Positions 10,104 to 19,515 of a stretch of 64,000 nucleotides of DNA are shown in pieces (positions within the stretch are counted from its first letter, which is position 1; the number at the start of each line of letters is the position of its first letter). The stretch covers positions 1 to 64,000 of the forward strand of contig NW_005179127.1 of the NCBI RefSeq assembly GCF_000350225.1, written 5' to 3'. Position numbers and translations under genes: made by a program. Source of the stretch: Chondrus crispus (lineage: Eukaryota; Rhodophyta; Florideophyceae; Gigartinales; Gigartinaceae). The notes under the pieces are model-generated. The model made no database searches. It was not told where the DNA came from and saw nothing but the letters and a program-made list of their open reading frames with translations.

Positions 10104-11404
10104 TAGAGGGCTTTCGGTTCTATACGATGCACAGAGCTTCGATGAACAGAATTTCCGTTAACTTCGAATGCCGACTGGAAAACAATCCAGGCCACGCAGC
10201 ACGCTCTGAGTTTTCTTGTGAAGCAGGTCCGGTGTGCAAGGACCAGTCGACGTTCTCAGAAATATCACTGGGACGGGGCACGGTAGTGTGCTCGAAAAAT
10301 TTGAAACTCTTCCTCTGACAACTTGACCAAACTTTCGATTAAGTTTCCATCCGCAGCAGGCGGGCAGCTTATTTTGCATCCGCGATCAACACGAAAGACA
10401 GAGATTGCAATTCCTTTTTTTTTCTTTTTTTGTTTTGTTCTCTCTAGTCTTGGGGCTCTCGCACATATAGCAGACATAGGGTGGGTACACCATCCATAAA
10501 ACGAAGTTGTAGCACCCCGATTTGACTAAAATCGAGGATAAACACTCTGGATTATCTTAGATTCTAGGCCGTTTTCGGAATACCAGTGGCAGGGTCGGAC
10601 CAGAAGTAAGATTAAAAGCGAACCCTTTGAAGCGTTTTTCGGCGTCTTGGGAGTCAGTCATGAAGCGTTTTTGCTTTAGGTCTAGCGATCTATCAGAGTG
10701 GGGAGGCATGGTTGCATTGTTCGTTTTATGCATGTGGATGGCAACCCGAACATATGCGGAGTCCATTGAGCTAAGGCTCGACCACAGACCAGGTTTAAGG
10801 AAATTCAAAGGAGGCACAGCAGAGTAATTGGTGTCCGTGCACGCATGTTCACCAGTGCGTGCATTGAATGGGTATGAATCGTTTTCGGAAAAGACAGCTA
10901 CACTGCTCTCTGCGGAGGGAATCCGGGGGCGCCTCTGACTGTGCCTTAAGATTCATCGAAGAAGGCGGCCCCCTCCGCAGGAACGCGGGCTGATTCCTGT
11001 TGAAGTCGTCGCACGGGAAGAAGCTGTCTCACAATTTGCAGACGAAGCTTCAAGCCAGACACGCGCACCCAACTTTGACGACGCACAAAGCAGGGTTTTA
11101 ATTGCAGGGTCATAGCTTGGGGAGAGAGGGAAGTTGCACCGCCATTGGAGACAAAGCGAGGAGATTGTGGTCGAATACAGAGTGAACACTTCGACGACGG
11201 ATATCCGTCGGTGCGAGAATCATTGCACAATCTGGAGCAATGCTTCTATGGTGCAGACCGTAGGGATTAGCGATTTTGCACAGGTGCCGTCGGTTGGAAT
11301 GAAATTGCCGGGCTCTCCCGGACGGTGCTACTGTATGGCGGAGGCCACGGGCCACGGCCGATGAGCTTTTACTTGTCGGCCACTTTGCGGAGGCCGCTGC
11401 GGGG

Positions 11405-11596
11405 GTGTAAGGAGGCGGCTTACACGGAGGGCCGGCGGGCCCATTGGACAGGCTCGCTGTTGCTTCCGGGCCACACGTGTACGGTGGGGGGAGGCGGGGT
11501 GTAAGGAGGTGGCTTACACAAGCGGCCGGCGGGCCCATTGGACAAGGAGGGCCTCCTTTGGCGGTTGCCCCCGGGCCGCACGCTGAGCGCCACGTC
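11405..11596. repeat. 95-bp tandem repeat, two units, each starting with a 7-bp inverted repeat
   Basis: Both units open with GTGTAAG, a 7-base spacer and CTTACAC (11405-11425 and 11500-11520), followed by GGCCGGCGGGCCCATTGGAC and a GC-rich remainder with a related CCGGGCC tail. The start-to-start period is 95 bases. No function is apparent. Confidence 0.8.
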
Positions 11597-11834
11597 GCGG
11601 GCGGGTGCGCGGCTACTTTTTCAAATTTTTTTCAGATGCTTCGGAGGGACGGGCCCTTTTTTTCGATACCGGGAGGTATGACGGAAGGCTGGTGCCAGCC
11701 AGCAGTGCGTAGAGGACAAGTGACCAAATGCGGGGCCACTTTTGCAGTTGCTTTTCAGCTGTTTTAGAAGGACGGAAGGCTGGCGGTGCGAGGAGGACAC
11801 GTGACCTCGTGCGGGGCCACTTTTTCACTTGTTT
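11596..11834. repeat. Diverged ~100-bp tandem repeat split by the copia element
   Basis: Three related units share a GCGGGGCCACTTTTTCA-like block followed by a TTCGGAAGGGCTGG-like block. The first starts near 11600, the second near 11728 and the third near 11810. The third continues after the copia insertion at 19455-19515. Copies are imperfect and GC-rich on their left sides. Confidence 0.6.
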
Positions 11835-12256
11835 TGTCGCGCACGCGCATATATACTGTACGGCGTATTTGATATGATAACACCGCACAAAAAGGTGCAT
11901 GCACCTTTTTGGGTATTGATATCCCGCGTGCTTACAGAACATGGGCTGTAAGCTTACCGTCCCCGCAGACGGCAAGCTTACATGGACCTATATGTACTAC
12001 GCCCACGTCCGAGCTCCCCACGCCGAGAGACAGAACAATAAACAACTCGAGCAAGCAACTCTACGCTACTCTAGTCTGCGAAGGCACAAGCCGGAGCCCG
12101 TTCTCACCTCTGAAGGCGCAACGCCGGATCACTCACCCCCCCCCTCTACTCTCCTTCTCATACCATCCTTTCTCTCCTTTTCCCCGCGCGCCAATCCCGC
12201 TCCCTGATCGTACAGAGAGCAGTGCACGCGAAGCACAAGGCCCCCTTTCGACGACA
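11835..12256 (+). repeat. 5' LTR of the copia element
   Basis: It starts TGTCGCGCACG and ends GACGACA. A TATA-like GCATATATACTG lies about 15 bases in, followed by a perfect 22-base palindrome at 11889-11910 centred on GGTGCATGCACC. An AATAAA-like word (ACAATAAAC, near 12039) could serve for polyadenylation. Confidence 0.93.
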
Positions 12257-12322
12257 ATCCGGATTCGAGGGTTTTCCTTGTGATTCTCACCCCCCTACGT
12301 CTCCTTTCTGACGTACTAGGAG

Positions 12323-14302
12323 ATGTCTCAGGTTGGCTCTTCCGCCACCGATGGTCCGCCCGCTGCCGACAACGGTCAAGAGACCGCTCCGGTCATTCTG
12401 ACGAAAGCCAAGGCCTTTCAGATATACTTTCGGCTTCAGAAGATGGCGAAGTGCGTCCAAGACGAGGATGAATTTCATCGTCAGTACCTCGGGGTCGCCC
12501 GGAATGTGCTCGAACTATTCACGGTTCCGCAGAGCTCTGGAACCACCGCTGCCGTTATGCCGGACCCTTTGGAGGTATGCGAAGCCATGTCTGATATGCT
12601 TCCTAGCCCCTCTTCCGTCTTCACGGCCGACTACTTCAACCACCCGGTCTTCCCACTCAAGGTTTTGTACAGCATTGCCGAGCTATTTCGGTTTGATGGA
12701 ATTCCCGACGACTTCTTGGCCCAAGTGTTCATCAGAGATCACGAACGCGCCCACAAGAGCATCATGATCCAAGCCTGGTTTGCCTTTGTCCTTGGTTTAG
12801 ACCCCAGCTCCACCCGCTCTGTCATAGACAGATTCCAGCAGGCGCGTTCACTTCCTTCTCGGCGAGCTCTCAATACCGACATCATAGCAACTGCGCCCAC
12901 GACCAAAGATCCTATTAGGGCGCCAGGAACCTTACCCCCCCGTACGCCCTCAGCAATCTCACGGCCCCCCCGTGGCCCTAGAAGCGGAGCGGTTGACTTT
13001 GACAACCGCTTCAATCATGGCTATGAACGTGCCACCAGTCATAACCTGGCGCCCAACGCGGCTTCAGGGGACATGCGCCAGGGCGGACCCGTTAGATTTG
13101 ACCAGCGTCCGCAGAACGGCCAAGACAATTCCCCGACTGCGCACGAACCCAACATGGACACCGGTGACACTCGCAAAGCAAACTACGTGCACCAGCAGTT
13201 CTCTGGTCGGAAGTTCAAGGGAGACCTCAGTCAGTCCGTGGACCTCCTGCTACGTGACTACGAGGCATGCGCACATCAGCACCGCCTAACTCCTGCGCAG
13301 AAGGCAGAGTACTTCATGAATGTCCTCGAGGGCCCGGCTCGTACCTATTTCCTCAACCACTACGCTCAAGGAATGGCTTATGAGCAGGTGGTTGAGCTAA
13401 TGAAGCGCGAGTACGACAGCGACTCACGCCAGCTCCAGGTCCAGTCCACCCTTGAATGTCTCAATTTAGACACCTTCATGTCCACTCGCTCTCTGACAAC
13501 CCACTCTGATGGCCTGACCAAGCTGGTCGAGTACCTGGAATTGCTCACCCCGCAATGCCCTCCTGGTTTCCGATCAGACGAGAACAAGATACGTTTCCTA
13601 CGAAAGGCTGTTCTCGGTTGTGAATGGGCGCTCTCTCCCATTCGCAACATCGTCTCCCATCGCTACAAGTTCCACGCGTTCGTAACGGCCTTACATGAGA
13701 GCCTCCAGCTCTCCAACGAGCTCAAGGATGTGCGCCCGCCCGCGTATCCCACACACAGCACGGAGATGGACGAGGAACAAGCTGCTGATGTCTTCTTCCA
13801 ACGCTACGGCCGCAATCCCCGTGACGTTCGGAACCGGATGTCTAACCGCCCGCCGGGCCGTCCCGATCGGCCCCGATTCCCGCCATCGTCTCGCACGCCT
13901 CCGGACCGCAATGAGGTCCGCCATGGGCGCACGTTCGACGAGGCGCGCCGTCGCAAGGAATGTTTCAAGTGTGCCGCTCCTTGGCTGCCCGGCCATCGAT
14001 GCCACGCAGGGGCAATTGCTGCCAGCGCGCGCAGCCGACTCCGCAAGGGTGAATCTCACGTCCACATCATCCGAGACTACATTCTCGGAATGGAGGGAGA
14101 ACAAGAACCTCATGAGGGTTCCGCCCCTCCTGGGACGGAGGGAGACAACGCTGCGGCAAAGGAGCTGGACGACGCCCTGTACTATGCTCGTGATGTTAGT
14201 GACCATGCCCCGTATTACACCGACGAGTTCGACGGTGATGTGGTCACCAACGTGGTATCCGCCAGCGTATCAGAGCAGATGCTCTCTGCGGATTTTCGCT
14301 AA
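12323..14302 (+). CDS. Copia Gag-like polyprotein
   Basis: 659 codons. The middle third holds a gag-like helical core (around residues 290-460: FKGDLSQSVDLLLRDYEAC, then YFMNVLEGPARTYFLNHYAQ) typical of LTR-element capsid proteins. Toward the C-terminus is a short cysteine cluster CFKCAAPWLPGHRCHAG that resembles a zinc knuckle with altered spacing. It is the first ORF after the 5' LTR and directly precedes pol, which sets its role as structural protein of the particle. Proline- and arginine-rich linkers surround the core. Confidence 0.75.
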   Translation: MSQVGSSATDGPPAADNGQETAPVILTKAKAFQIYFRLQKMAKCVQDEDEFHRQYLGVARNVLELFTVPQSSGTTAAVMPDPLEVCEAMSDMLPSPSSVFTADYFNHPVFPLKVLYSIAELFRFDGIPDDFLAQVFIRDHERAHKSIMIQAWFAFVLGLDPSSTRSVIDRFQQARSLPSRRALNTDIIATAPTTKDPIRAPGTLPPRTPSAISRPPRGPRSGAVDFDNRFNHGYERATSHNLAPNAASGDMRQGGPVRFDQRPQNGQDNSPTAHEPNMDTGDTRKANYVHQQFSGRKFKGDLSQSVDLLLRDYEACAHQHRLTPAQKAEYFMNVLEGPARTYFLNHYAQGMAYEQVVELMKREYDSDSRQLQVQSTLECLNLDTFMSTRSLTTHSDGLTKLVEYLELLTPQCPPGFRSDENKIRFLRKAVLGCEWALSPIRNIVSHRYKFHAFVTALHESLQLSNELKDVRPPAYPTHSTEMDEEQAADVFFQRYGRNPRDVRNRMSNRPPGRPDRPRFPPSSRTPPDRNEVRHGRTFDEARRRKECFKCAAPWLPGHRCHAGAIAASARSRLRKGESHVHIIRDYILGMEGEQEPHEGSAPPGTEGDNAAAKELDDALYYARDVSDHAPYYTDEFDGDVVTNVVSASVSEQMLSADFR

Positions 14303-14538
14303 GGCGATGTGGACAAGTCGCTAGTCCTCATCGCCCAAACCGATCGTCCTATCAACATAGGACTGCGACTCCTCGCCGCAAACTTCCGGTCGTTGACATC
14401 GACTGCACAAAGATCTTCGCGGCGGATCTCCAACGTGAATGCTCTTCACGACGGCCTCTCGGGTTCTGCGTTGATATAGGTGCCCCCAAGTCGGTTGTCG
14501 GCAAGCAAGAGCTTAACCGACTCCTGGCGGCTGCTGGA

Positions 14539-17511
14539 ATGCACCGCCGCAACATCTGCAGCTCGGTACGCCGCTTCCGCTTTGGGGACGAATCCTTCCA
14601 GTCTCTTGGACAAATCTCCCTGCCCCTCGCCACTCCGCCGGGTGTCAAACCCATCCTTATCGAGTTTGACATCGTCCAGGCAAACATCCCACCTTTGCTG
14701 GGCATGGATGTCTTGGACCGAGAGAAGCTCGTCGCCGATACAGTCTTCAACCGACTGGCTCGACGATCGGCAAACGAACTAGAAGACGGGCGTATGACCT
14801 ATGTCGATGAATGGTTCATACCCCTTGTCCGCTCACCGAGCCGGCACGTCTACGTCCCTTTTGACTGTGGAACACGGAACTACTTCACAAAGGCACAGCT
14901 CAACAAGTTGCACAGCCAGTTCTTTCACCCATCCGCCACTAAGCTCTTCAACTTGCTAAGGAAGGCCCGCCCTGACGATGCGACGCCAGAGACGCTCCAT
15001 ATCCTTCGGGATATATCGAAGCGCTGTGATCCCTGCCAACGAATCAAGCCTGGGCCTACCCGCTTCCGCGTCTCTTTTGGTACCGAAAACGCCCGCTTTA
15101 ACGAGAGGATCATGATGGATATCATGTACATCGACTCCATGCCCATCTTGCATATCGTTGACGAGTCGACCCGCTTCTCAGCAGCCCGCTTCCTCCCCAA
15201 TGTTAGCACCAAGGCAATCTGGGACACCCTGCTTCGCTGTTGGGCCTCGATCTACACCGGTCTTCCCAATCGGATACTGGTCGACCAAGGCAGCAACCTC
15301 GGCAAAAGCGAGCCTTTCGTCTCCCTTGCCGCAAGAGCAAACGTAGAAGTTCAAGGCACGGGAATAGAAGCGCACTCAAGCCTTGGAATCGGGGAACGGT
15401 ATCATGAACCAGTCCGTACCACCTTCCGCAAGATGGTGCTCGTATATCCGAACGTGGACAAGACGCTCCTCCTTCAGATGGCTATCAAGGCCATGAACGA
15501 CACTCTGGGACCAAAAGGCCTCGTCCCATCGTCCCTCGTCTTCGGAGAACTACCTCGCGTCTACACTGCCTCGGAAACGCCTCAGCCCCGAGATACTCTT
15601 GGGGAACGTGCTGCGATGGTTCACGCTGCCCGCACTGAGATGCAGCGCATCATGGCTAAGATACGCGTTGCACGAGGTTTGCGACATTCTGTGCCACTTG
15701 CTGCAAACCGCGCTTATGACCCTGGCGATCAAGTCCTAGTCTGGAATGAGAAAATCGTCAATCACCGCATTGGCGAATGGCTCGGTCCCTTTACGGTACT
15801 CGGGATGGACGCCAGCAAGAAACTTGTATACATACAGGATGTCAAGATCGGTGCGGCTCGCCCCTTCAATGTCGCCCAAGTCAAGCGCTATATCGCCCCA
15901 ATGGATGGCGCCCACTCCTTCTTTGCCGACCTTCATCGTGGCCTTTCGCACTTCTCGTCTCCGGGTGATGACGATGACTGCGTTCACTTAACCGAAGTCA
16001 TTCATCCAAAGGACCCCCGAGCAACTTCTTCGGACATGTCCCAAGCGAAACGTGATGAGATTCGCGGGCTACTCGACCGCGGGACATTTAGCGTCATCCT
16101 TCGAGAAGAGGTTCCTCCCGACGGCAACGTACTACCAGGCCGCTTTGTGCTTGCCATCAAGTCCGCAGAAGACGGTCAAGTCAAGTTCAAGGCGCGGTAC
16201 GTAATAGGTGGACATCGCGACCGCATGAAGGCCCTCATGGTCCACAGTGCGGCCACGCTACAGCCCCAATCCATTCGCCTCCTACTTGCCCTCGCTTCGA
16301 TTCACGGCTTCGACATCTGGTCTTCTGATGTCCGCCAAGCATACCTCCAGTCCGCCGAACCGCTTTCTAGAGAGCTTTTCATCACCAAGCCCGTCCCTGA
16401 GTTCGAGCTACAACCCGAACAGTGTCTAAAGCTGCTCAAACCCCTGTACGGCCTCTGTGACTCCGGAGACCTCTGGCACAAGACCCTAGACGAGCACCAT
16501 CGACATGACCTTGGCATGACCCCGTTTCGGTCTGACCCGGCTCTCTACAAGATCATGTCAAATGGTCGCCTCATGGGCCTTAGCGGCGGATACGTTGACG
16601 ACTTGCTACGCGCCGGCTCTCGTGGCTTCCGTCAACTGGCAAAAAAGACCAGCGAGCGCTTCCAGATGGGCGAGGACGAGCATATCCCTTGCACCTTCTC
16701 TGGTTTCTCGCTTGCGCGCGGCAAAGATGGAAGCCTGGAACAGAACCAGCACTTCTATCTGCAGAAACTGGAGCGGCTCCATCTCGACGCTTCCTTCTCA
16801 GAGTTCCGGTCGATGCGCATGAGACTTGCGTGGCTCGCCAACACCCGCCCGGACTGCCAGTTTGAGATCTCTCAACTTGCACAGGTCACTGAGGACCGCT
16901 TCCTTGCCGAGCAGCCCGCGATTGTCCGCCGCCTCAACAGAGCGACACGATACGCCACGGACCACCGCGTCTCTCTCAAGATCGCCAATCTCGATCAAGA
17001 GTCCCTTCGCGTCATCGGCTTCGCCGACGCCTCCTTCGCCAACAACCACGACCTGTCCACGCAGCTTGGCCATATCTGCTTCCTTGCTGATGGACACGGC
17101 CGCTCCGTACCGATCAGCTTTAAGTCGTACAAGTCTAAACGAGTTGTCCGCTCTGCCATGGCTGGAGAGGTCATCGCCTTCAGTGACCTGTTCGACATCG
17201 CTGCCACTCTCGCCTCTGAGCTCGGCGAGATCTATGGCCGTCGCATCCCGGTCCAGCTGCTCACTGATTCTAAGTCCCTCTTTGATGTGATTTCGAAGGG
17301 TTCTAGGACGTCAGAGAAGCGCACGATGTTGGATATCGCAGCTGCGCGAGAAGGTTTCCGCGATAAGGTTATTTCAGACATTGGGTTTATTCGTAGCTCG
17401 AGTAACATCGCCGACGGCCTGACCAAGTCGATGTCTCAAGCTGCTCTACAAGCCGCTGTATCTACGGGCATGCTCTCGATTCACCCTGAGCAGTGGATCA
17501 TTCGCAACTAA
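14539..17511 (+). CDS. Copia Pol: protease, integrase, reverse transcriptase, RNase H
   Basis: 990 codons from the first in-frame ATG. The same frame is open further upstream, where VDIGAPKSVVG (around 14470) looks like the aspartic protease active site. A Cys pair (CDPCQR) and a DEST...DQGSNLG...E pattern mark the integrase zinc-binding and DDE core. The reverse transcriptase follows with KARYVIGG, SSDVRQAYLQ and the catalytic YVDDLL. RNase H shows GFADASFANN and TDSKSLFDVI. Integrase before reverse transcriptase is the copia order. Ends with TAA at 17509-17511. Confidence 0.9.
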   Translation: MHRRNICSSVRRFRFGDESFQSLGQISLPLATPPGVKPILIEFDIVQANIPPLLGMDVLDREKLVADTVFNRLARRSANELEDGRMTYVDEWFIPLVRSPSRHVYVPFDCGTRNYFTKAQLNKLHSQFFHPSATKLFNLLRKARPDDATPETLHILRDISKRCDPCQRIKPGPTRFRVSFGTENARFNERIMMDIMYIDSMPILHIVDESTRFSAARFLPNVSTKAIWDTLLRCWASIYTGLPNRILVDQGSNLGKSEPFVSLAARANVEVQGTGIEAHSSLGIGERYHEPVRTTFRKMVLVYPNVDKTLLLQMAIKAMNDTLGPKGLVPSSLVFGELPRVYTASETPQPRDTLGERAAMVHAARTEMQRIMAKIRVARGLRHSVPLAANRAYDPGDQVLVWNEKIVNHRIGEWLGPFTVLGMDASKKLVYIQDVKIGAARPFNVAQVKRYIAPMDGAHSFFADLHRGLSHFSSPGDDDDCVHLTEVIHPKDPRATSSDMSQAKRDEIRGLLDRGTFSVILREEVPPDGNVLPGRFVLAIKSAEDGQVKFKARYVIGGHRDRMKALMVHSAATLQPQSIRLLLALASIHGFDIWSSDVRQAYLQSAEPLSRELFITKPVPEFELQPEQCLKLLKPLYGLCDSGDLWHKTLDEHHRHDLGMTPFRSDPALYKIMSNGRLMGLSGGYVDDLLRAGSRGFRQLAKKTSERFQMGEDEHIPCTFSGFSLARGKDGSLEQNQHFYLQKLERLHLDASFSEFRSMRMRLAWLANTRPDCQFEISQLAQVTEDRFLAEQPAIVRRLNRATRYATDHRVSLKIANLDQESLRVIGFADASFANNHDLSTQLGHICFLADGHGRSVPISFKSYKSKRVVRSAMAGEVIAFSDLFDIAATLASELGEIYGRRIPVQLLTDSKSLFDVISKGSRTSEKRTMLDIAAAREGFRDKVISDIGFIRSSSNIADGLTKSMSQAALQAAVSTGMLSIHPEQWIIRN

Positions 17512-17549
17512 GTCTAAACGCCATTCGCTCTCCTCCGTAGCAGCTTGCT

Positions 17550-18992
17550 TTATTTCCCCTTCCTACCCCTTATCTCTCGTACCTCTACCACTCGTAGCTT
17601 CTTTGCACCGTCACCTCCACATCTAGCAAGATTGTCAGCTGAGAGCACAAGTGCCGTTCGTTCCTCGGAATCAATGATGACCCCATTGTAAGCATCCACC
17701 ACGAGGGCGTGATCCACCCGCTTCTCTTCCAGAATCCGCACGATGAAGACCCCTGTGCGCCTGGCTGCAAGTACACGAAAGGGCGCTATCCTTTCCCCGC
17801 CCTGGATAGCCTTCTGAACCTCCTCGTCACGCACCACGCGACAGCCAGTCACCGATTCATGCGCCCTTTGAAAGAGTACTCCTAGCTCCCTGAAGTTGTG
17901 TAATATCCGTGACTCCTTCTTTAGCACTTGCTCCAACGCTTCCGCTGCCACGAGACCACGGCAGGAGAACGCAGCGTTTATCACGGCCGCCTTCACACAG
18001 TCGTGCGTTCCGGAATTGCACCTTGGCTGCCCCGGGAGGTGTTGTCGGCTCGACGAGCGCCAAGCCACTCCCTCACGTGCGCCAATTCCAGAAACCCGGA
18101 CCACCACGCCCCGGTTCCGCCGCAGGAACTCTACGACGTGCCTGGCAACCTCCTCCTCCCGAAGCTGCCTTGACGCAGCCCTACGTCGGGCTGGCACGAC
18201 GCAAGGCGGCCAGGGTTGGCTTCGCTCTGCAGCCCGCGACCCCAGCAACGGGTACGTCTGCAAAGTTAGCTCACCTTCGCCAACCCCTTCGAAGATTCTA
18301 GCGTCCCACTCCACGGCGTGGAACGCCTCCATCGGGGCAGTGCCCTGCGCACTCGCATGCGGCACGCCCCGCATCCCCCTGGCCCCGCCACTGCCGGCTT
18401 CTCCTTCACCCACCACCATGGCCTCTACCAACCATCTCCCCGCGGCCTCATACACGGCAGTCGGTTTTGCAACCCCAGGCGGGGCACTCTGTACCACAGG
18501 AGAGCCGTCCCGCAGCTCAATCCTGGGTAGAGGTTCCGCCGCCTTAACTGCCGTGGAAGCCTCGCTCAGCGGGGTCGAAGGCGCGTCACCGCGCAGCCAT
18601 GCTGCGCGGGACGCAGCACTTCGAGATGAGAAGGCGCAGGATGATGATGAAGCTCGCCACGGCGGAGGTCCCGGAGACACAGCGCGCGAAGATAACGAAG
18701 ACCGCGACGAAAGCGAAGGCGTCGAATGTAGCCATGAATACCTGTCCGACAGCGATACAGACGGAGCGCGAACGAACGGGTCGTATAATGTCACGACGAG
18801 AGGCGGCACAACACGAGGCGACACGACGCGAGGAGATGAGACGCGCGGTGGTGAGACGCGAGGCGTAGAAACGTGGGATGATTGTGCAGGGGACGCCGGT
18901 GCGCGGGATACTTGCTGGTGTGGCGCTTGTTCGTGCTCCCGGAGACTACGGCGTCGACCCCCCCTGCGCTTCCGCTTCCGCTGTGGCGCCAT
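17550..18992 (-). CDS. Antisense accessory ORF with cysteine-protease-like C-terminal domain
   Basis: 480 codons on the strand opposite to gag-pol, filling nearly all the space between pol and the 3' LTR, with an ATG at 18992. The N-terminus is strongly basic (RKRKRRGGRRR), followed by a repeat of P-R-V-S/V (residues about 43-63) and a long Ser/Ala-rich linker. The last 160 residues look globular. THDCVKAAVINAAFS (C332) would start a helix and VDHALVVDAYNGVIIDS (H428, D433 or D441) would be a strand with a following acid. This Cys...His-Asp arrangement resembles papain-fold peptidases such as the C39 or NlpC/P60 groups. That likeness is my inference from motif pattern only. Antisense ORFs between pol and the 3' LTR are known in some plant LTR elements; one with this domain is not known to me. 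A long open antisense frame in GC-rich DNA could also arise by chance. Confidence 0.6.
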   Translation of the reverse strand: MAPQRKRKRRGGRRRSLREHEQAPHQQVSRAPASPAQSSHVSTPRVSPPRVSSPRVVSPRVVPPLVVTLYDPFVRAPSVSLSDRYSWLHSTPSLSSRSSLSSRAVSPGPPPWRASSSSCAFSSRSAASRAAWLRGDAPSTPLSEASTAVKAAEPLPRIELRDGSPVVQSAPPGVAKPTAVYEAAGRWLVEAMVVGEGEAGSGGARGMRGVPHASAQGTAPMEAFHAVEWDARIFEGVGEGELTLQTYPLLGSRAAERSQPWPPCVVPARRRAASRQLREEEVARHVVEFLRRNRGVVVRVSGIGAREGVAWRSSSRQHLPGQPRCNSGTHDCVKAAVINAAFSCRGLVAAEALEQVLKKESRILHNFRELGVLFQRAHESVTGCRVVRDEEVQKAIQGGERIAPFRVLAARRTGVFIVRILEEKRVDHALVVDAYNGVIIDSEERTALVLSADNLARCGGDGAKKLRVVEVREIRGRKGK

Positions 18993-19033
18993 CTCGTGTC
19001 AACTACAGAAGGTCCGACGCCCATGGGAGGGAG

Positions 19034-19454
19034 TGTCGCGCACGCGCATATATACTGTACGGCGTATTTGATATGATAACACCGCACAAAAAGGTGCATG
19101 CACCTTTTTGGGTATTGATATCCCGCGTGCTTACAGAACATGGGCTGTAAGCTTACCGTCCCCGCAGACGGCAAGCTTACATGGACCTATATGTACTACG
19201 CCCACGTCCGAGCTCCCCACGCCGAGAGACAGAACAATAAACAACTCGAGCAAGCAACTCTACGCTACTCTAGTCTGCGAAGGCACAAGCCGGAGCCCGT
19301 TCTCACCTCTGAAGGCGCAACGCCGGATCACTCACCCCCCCCTCTACTCTCCTTCTCATACCATCCTTTCTCTCCTTTTCCCCGCGCGCCAATCCCGCTC
19401 CCTGATCGTACAGAGAGCAGTGCACGCGAAGCACAAGGCCCCCTTTCGACGACA
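19034..19454 (+). repeat. 3' LTR of the copia element
   Basis: Identical to the 5' LTR except for one C fewer in a C run. The internal palindrome is at 19088-19109. The right neighbour TGTTT matches the base string left of the 5' LTR. Confidence 0.93.
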
Positions 19455-19515
19455 TGTTTTCGGTTGTTTCGGAAGGGCTGGCCCCCTTTTCTCAATTCCC
19501 GAGGAGGCACAGCTA

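Larger units (their letters stand above)
10104..11834. other. Intergenic, PP5 to copia element
   Basis: 1.7 kb. The first 1.2 kb shows no recognisable gene. From about 11330 it turns GC-rich and holds two tandem repeat families listed separately; the second is interrupted by the copia insertion. Confidence 0.6.
11835..19454 (+). mobile_element. Complete young Ty1/copia LTR retrotransposon, 7620 bp
   Basis: Two LTRs of 422 and 421 bases (11835-12256, 19034-19454), starting TG and ending CA, differ only in the length of one C run. They are flanked by the five-base target duplication TGTTT (11830-11834 and 19455-19459). A polypurine tract GGGAGGGAG sits directly before the 3' LTR. Internal parts in order: gag (12323-14302), pol with protease, integrase, reverse transcriptase and RNase H in copia order (to 17511), then a 480-codon antisense ORF (17550-18992). 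The element looks whole; gag and pol lie in separate ORFs, as in families that use recoding. Near-identical LTRs mean very recent insertion. A primer-binding site of the usual TGG type is not visible after the 5' LTR. Confidence 0.93.

Noticed and set aside
12257-12280. tRNA primer-binding site of the copia element
   Set aside because: The sequence after the 5' LTR has no TGG and its similarity to an antisense T-arm does not fold into a consistent tRNA, so no site is called.
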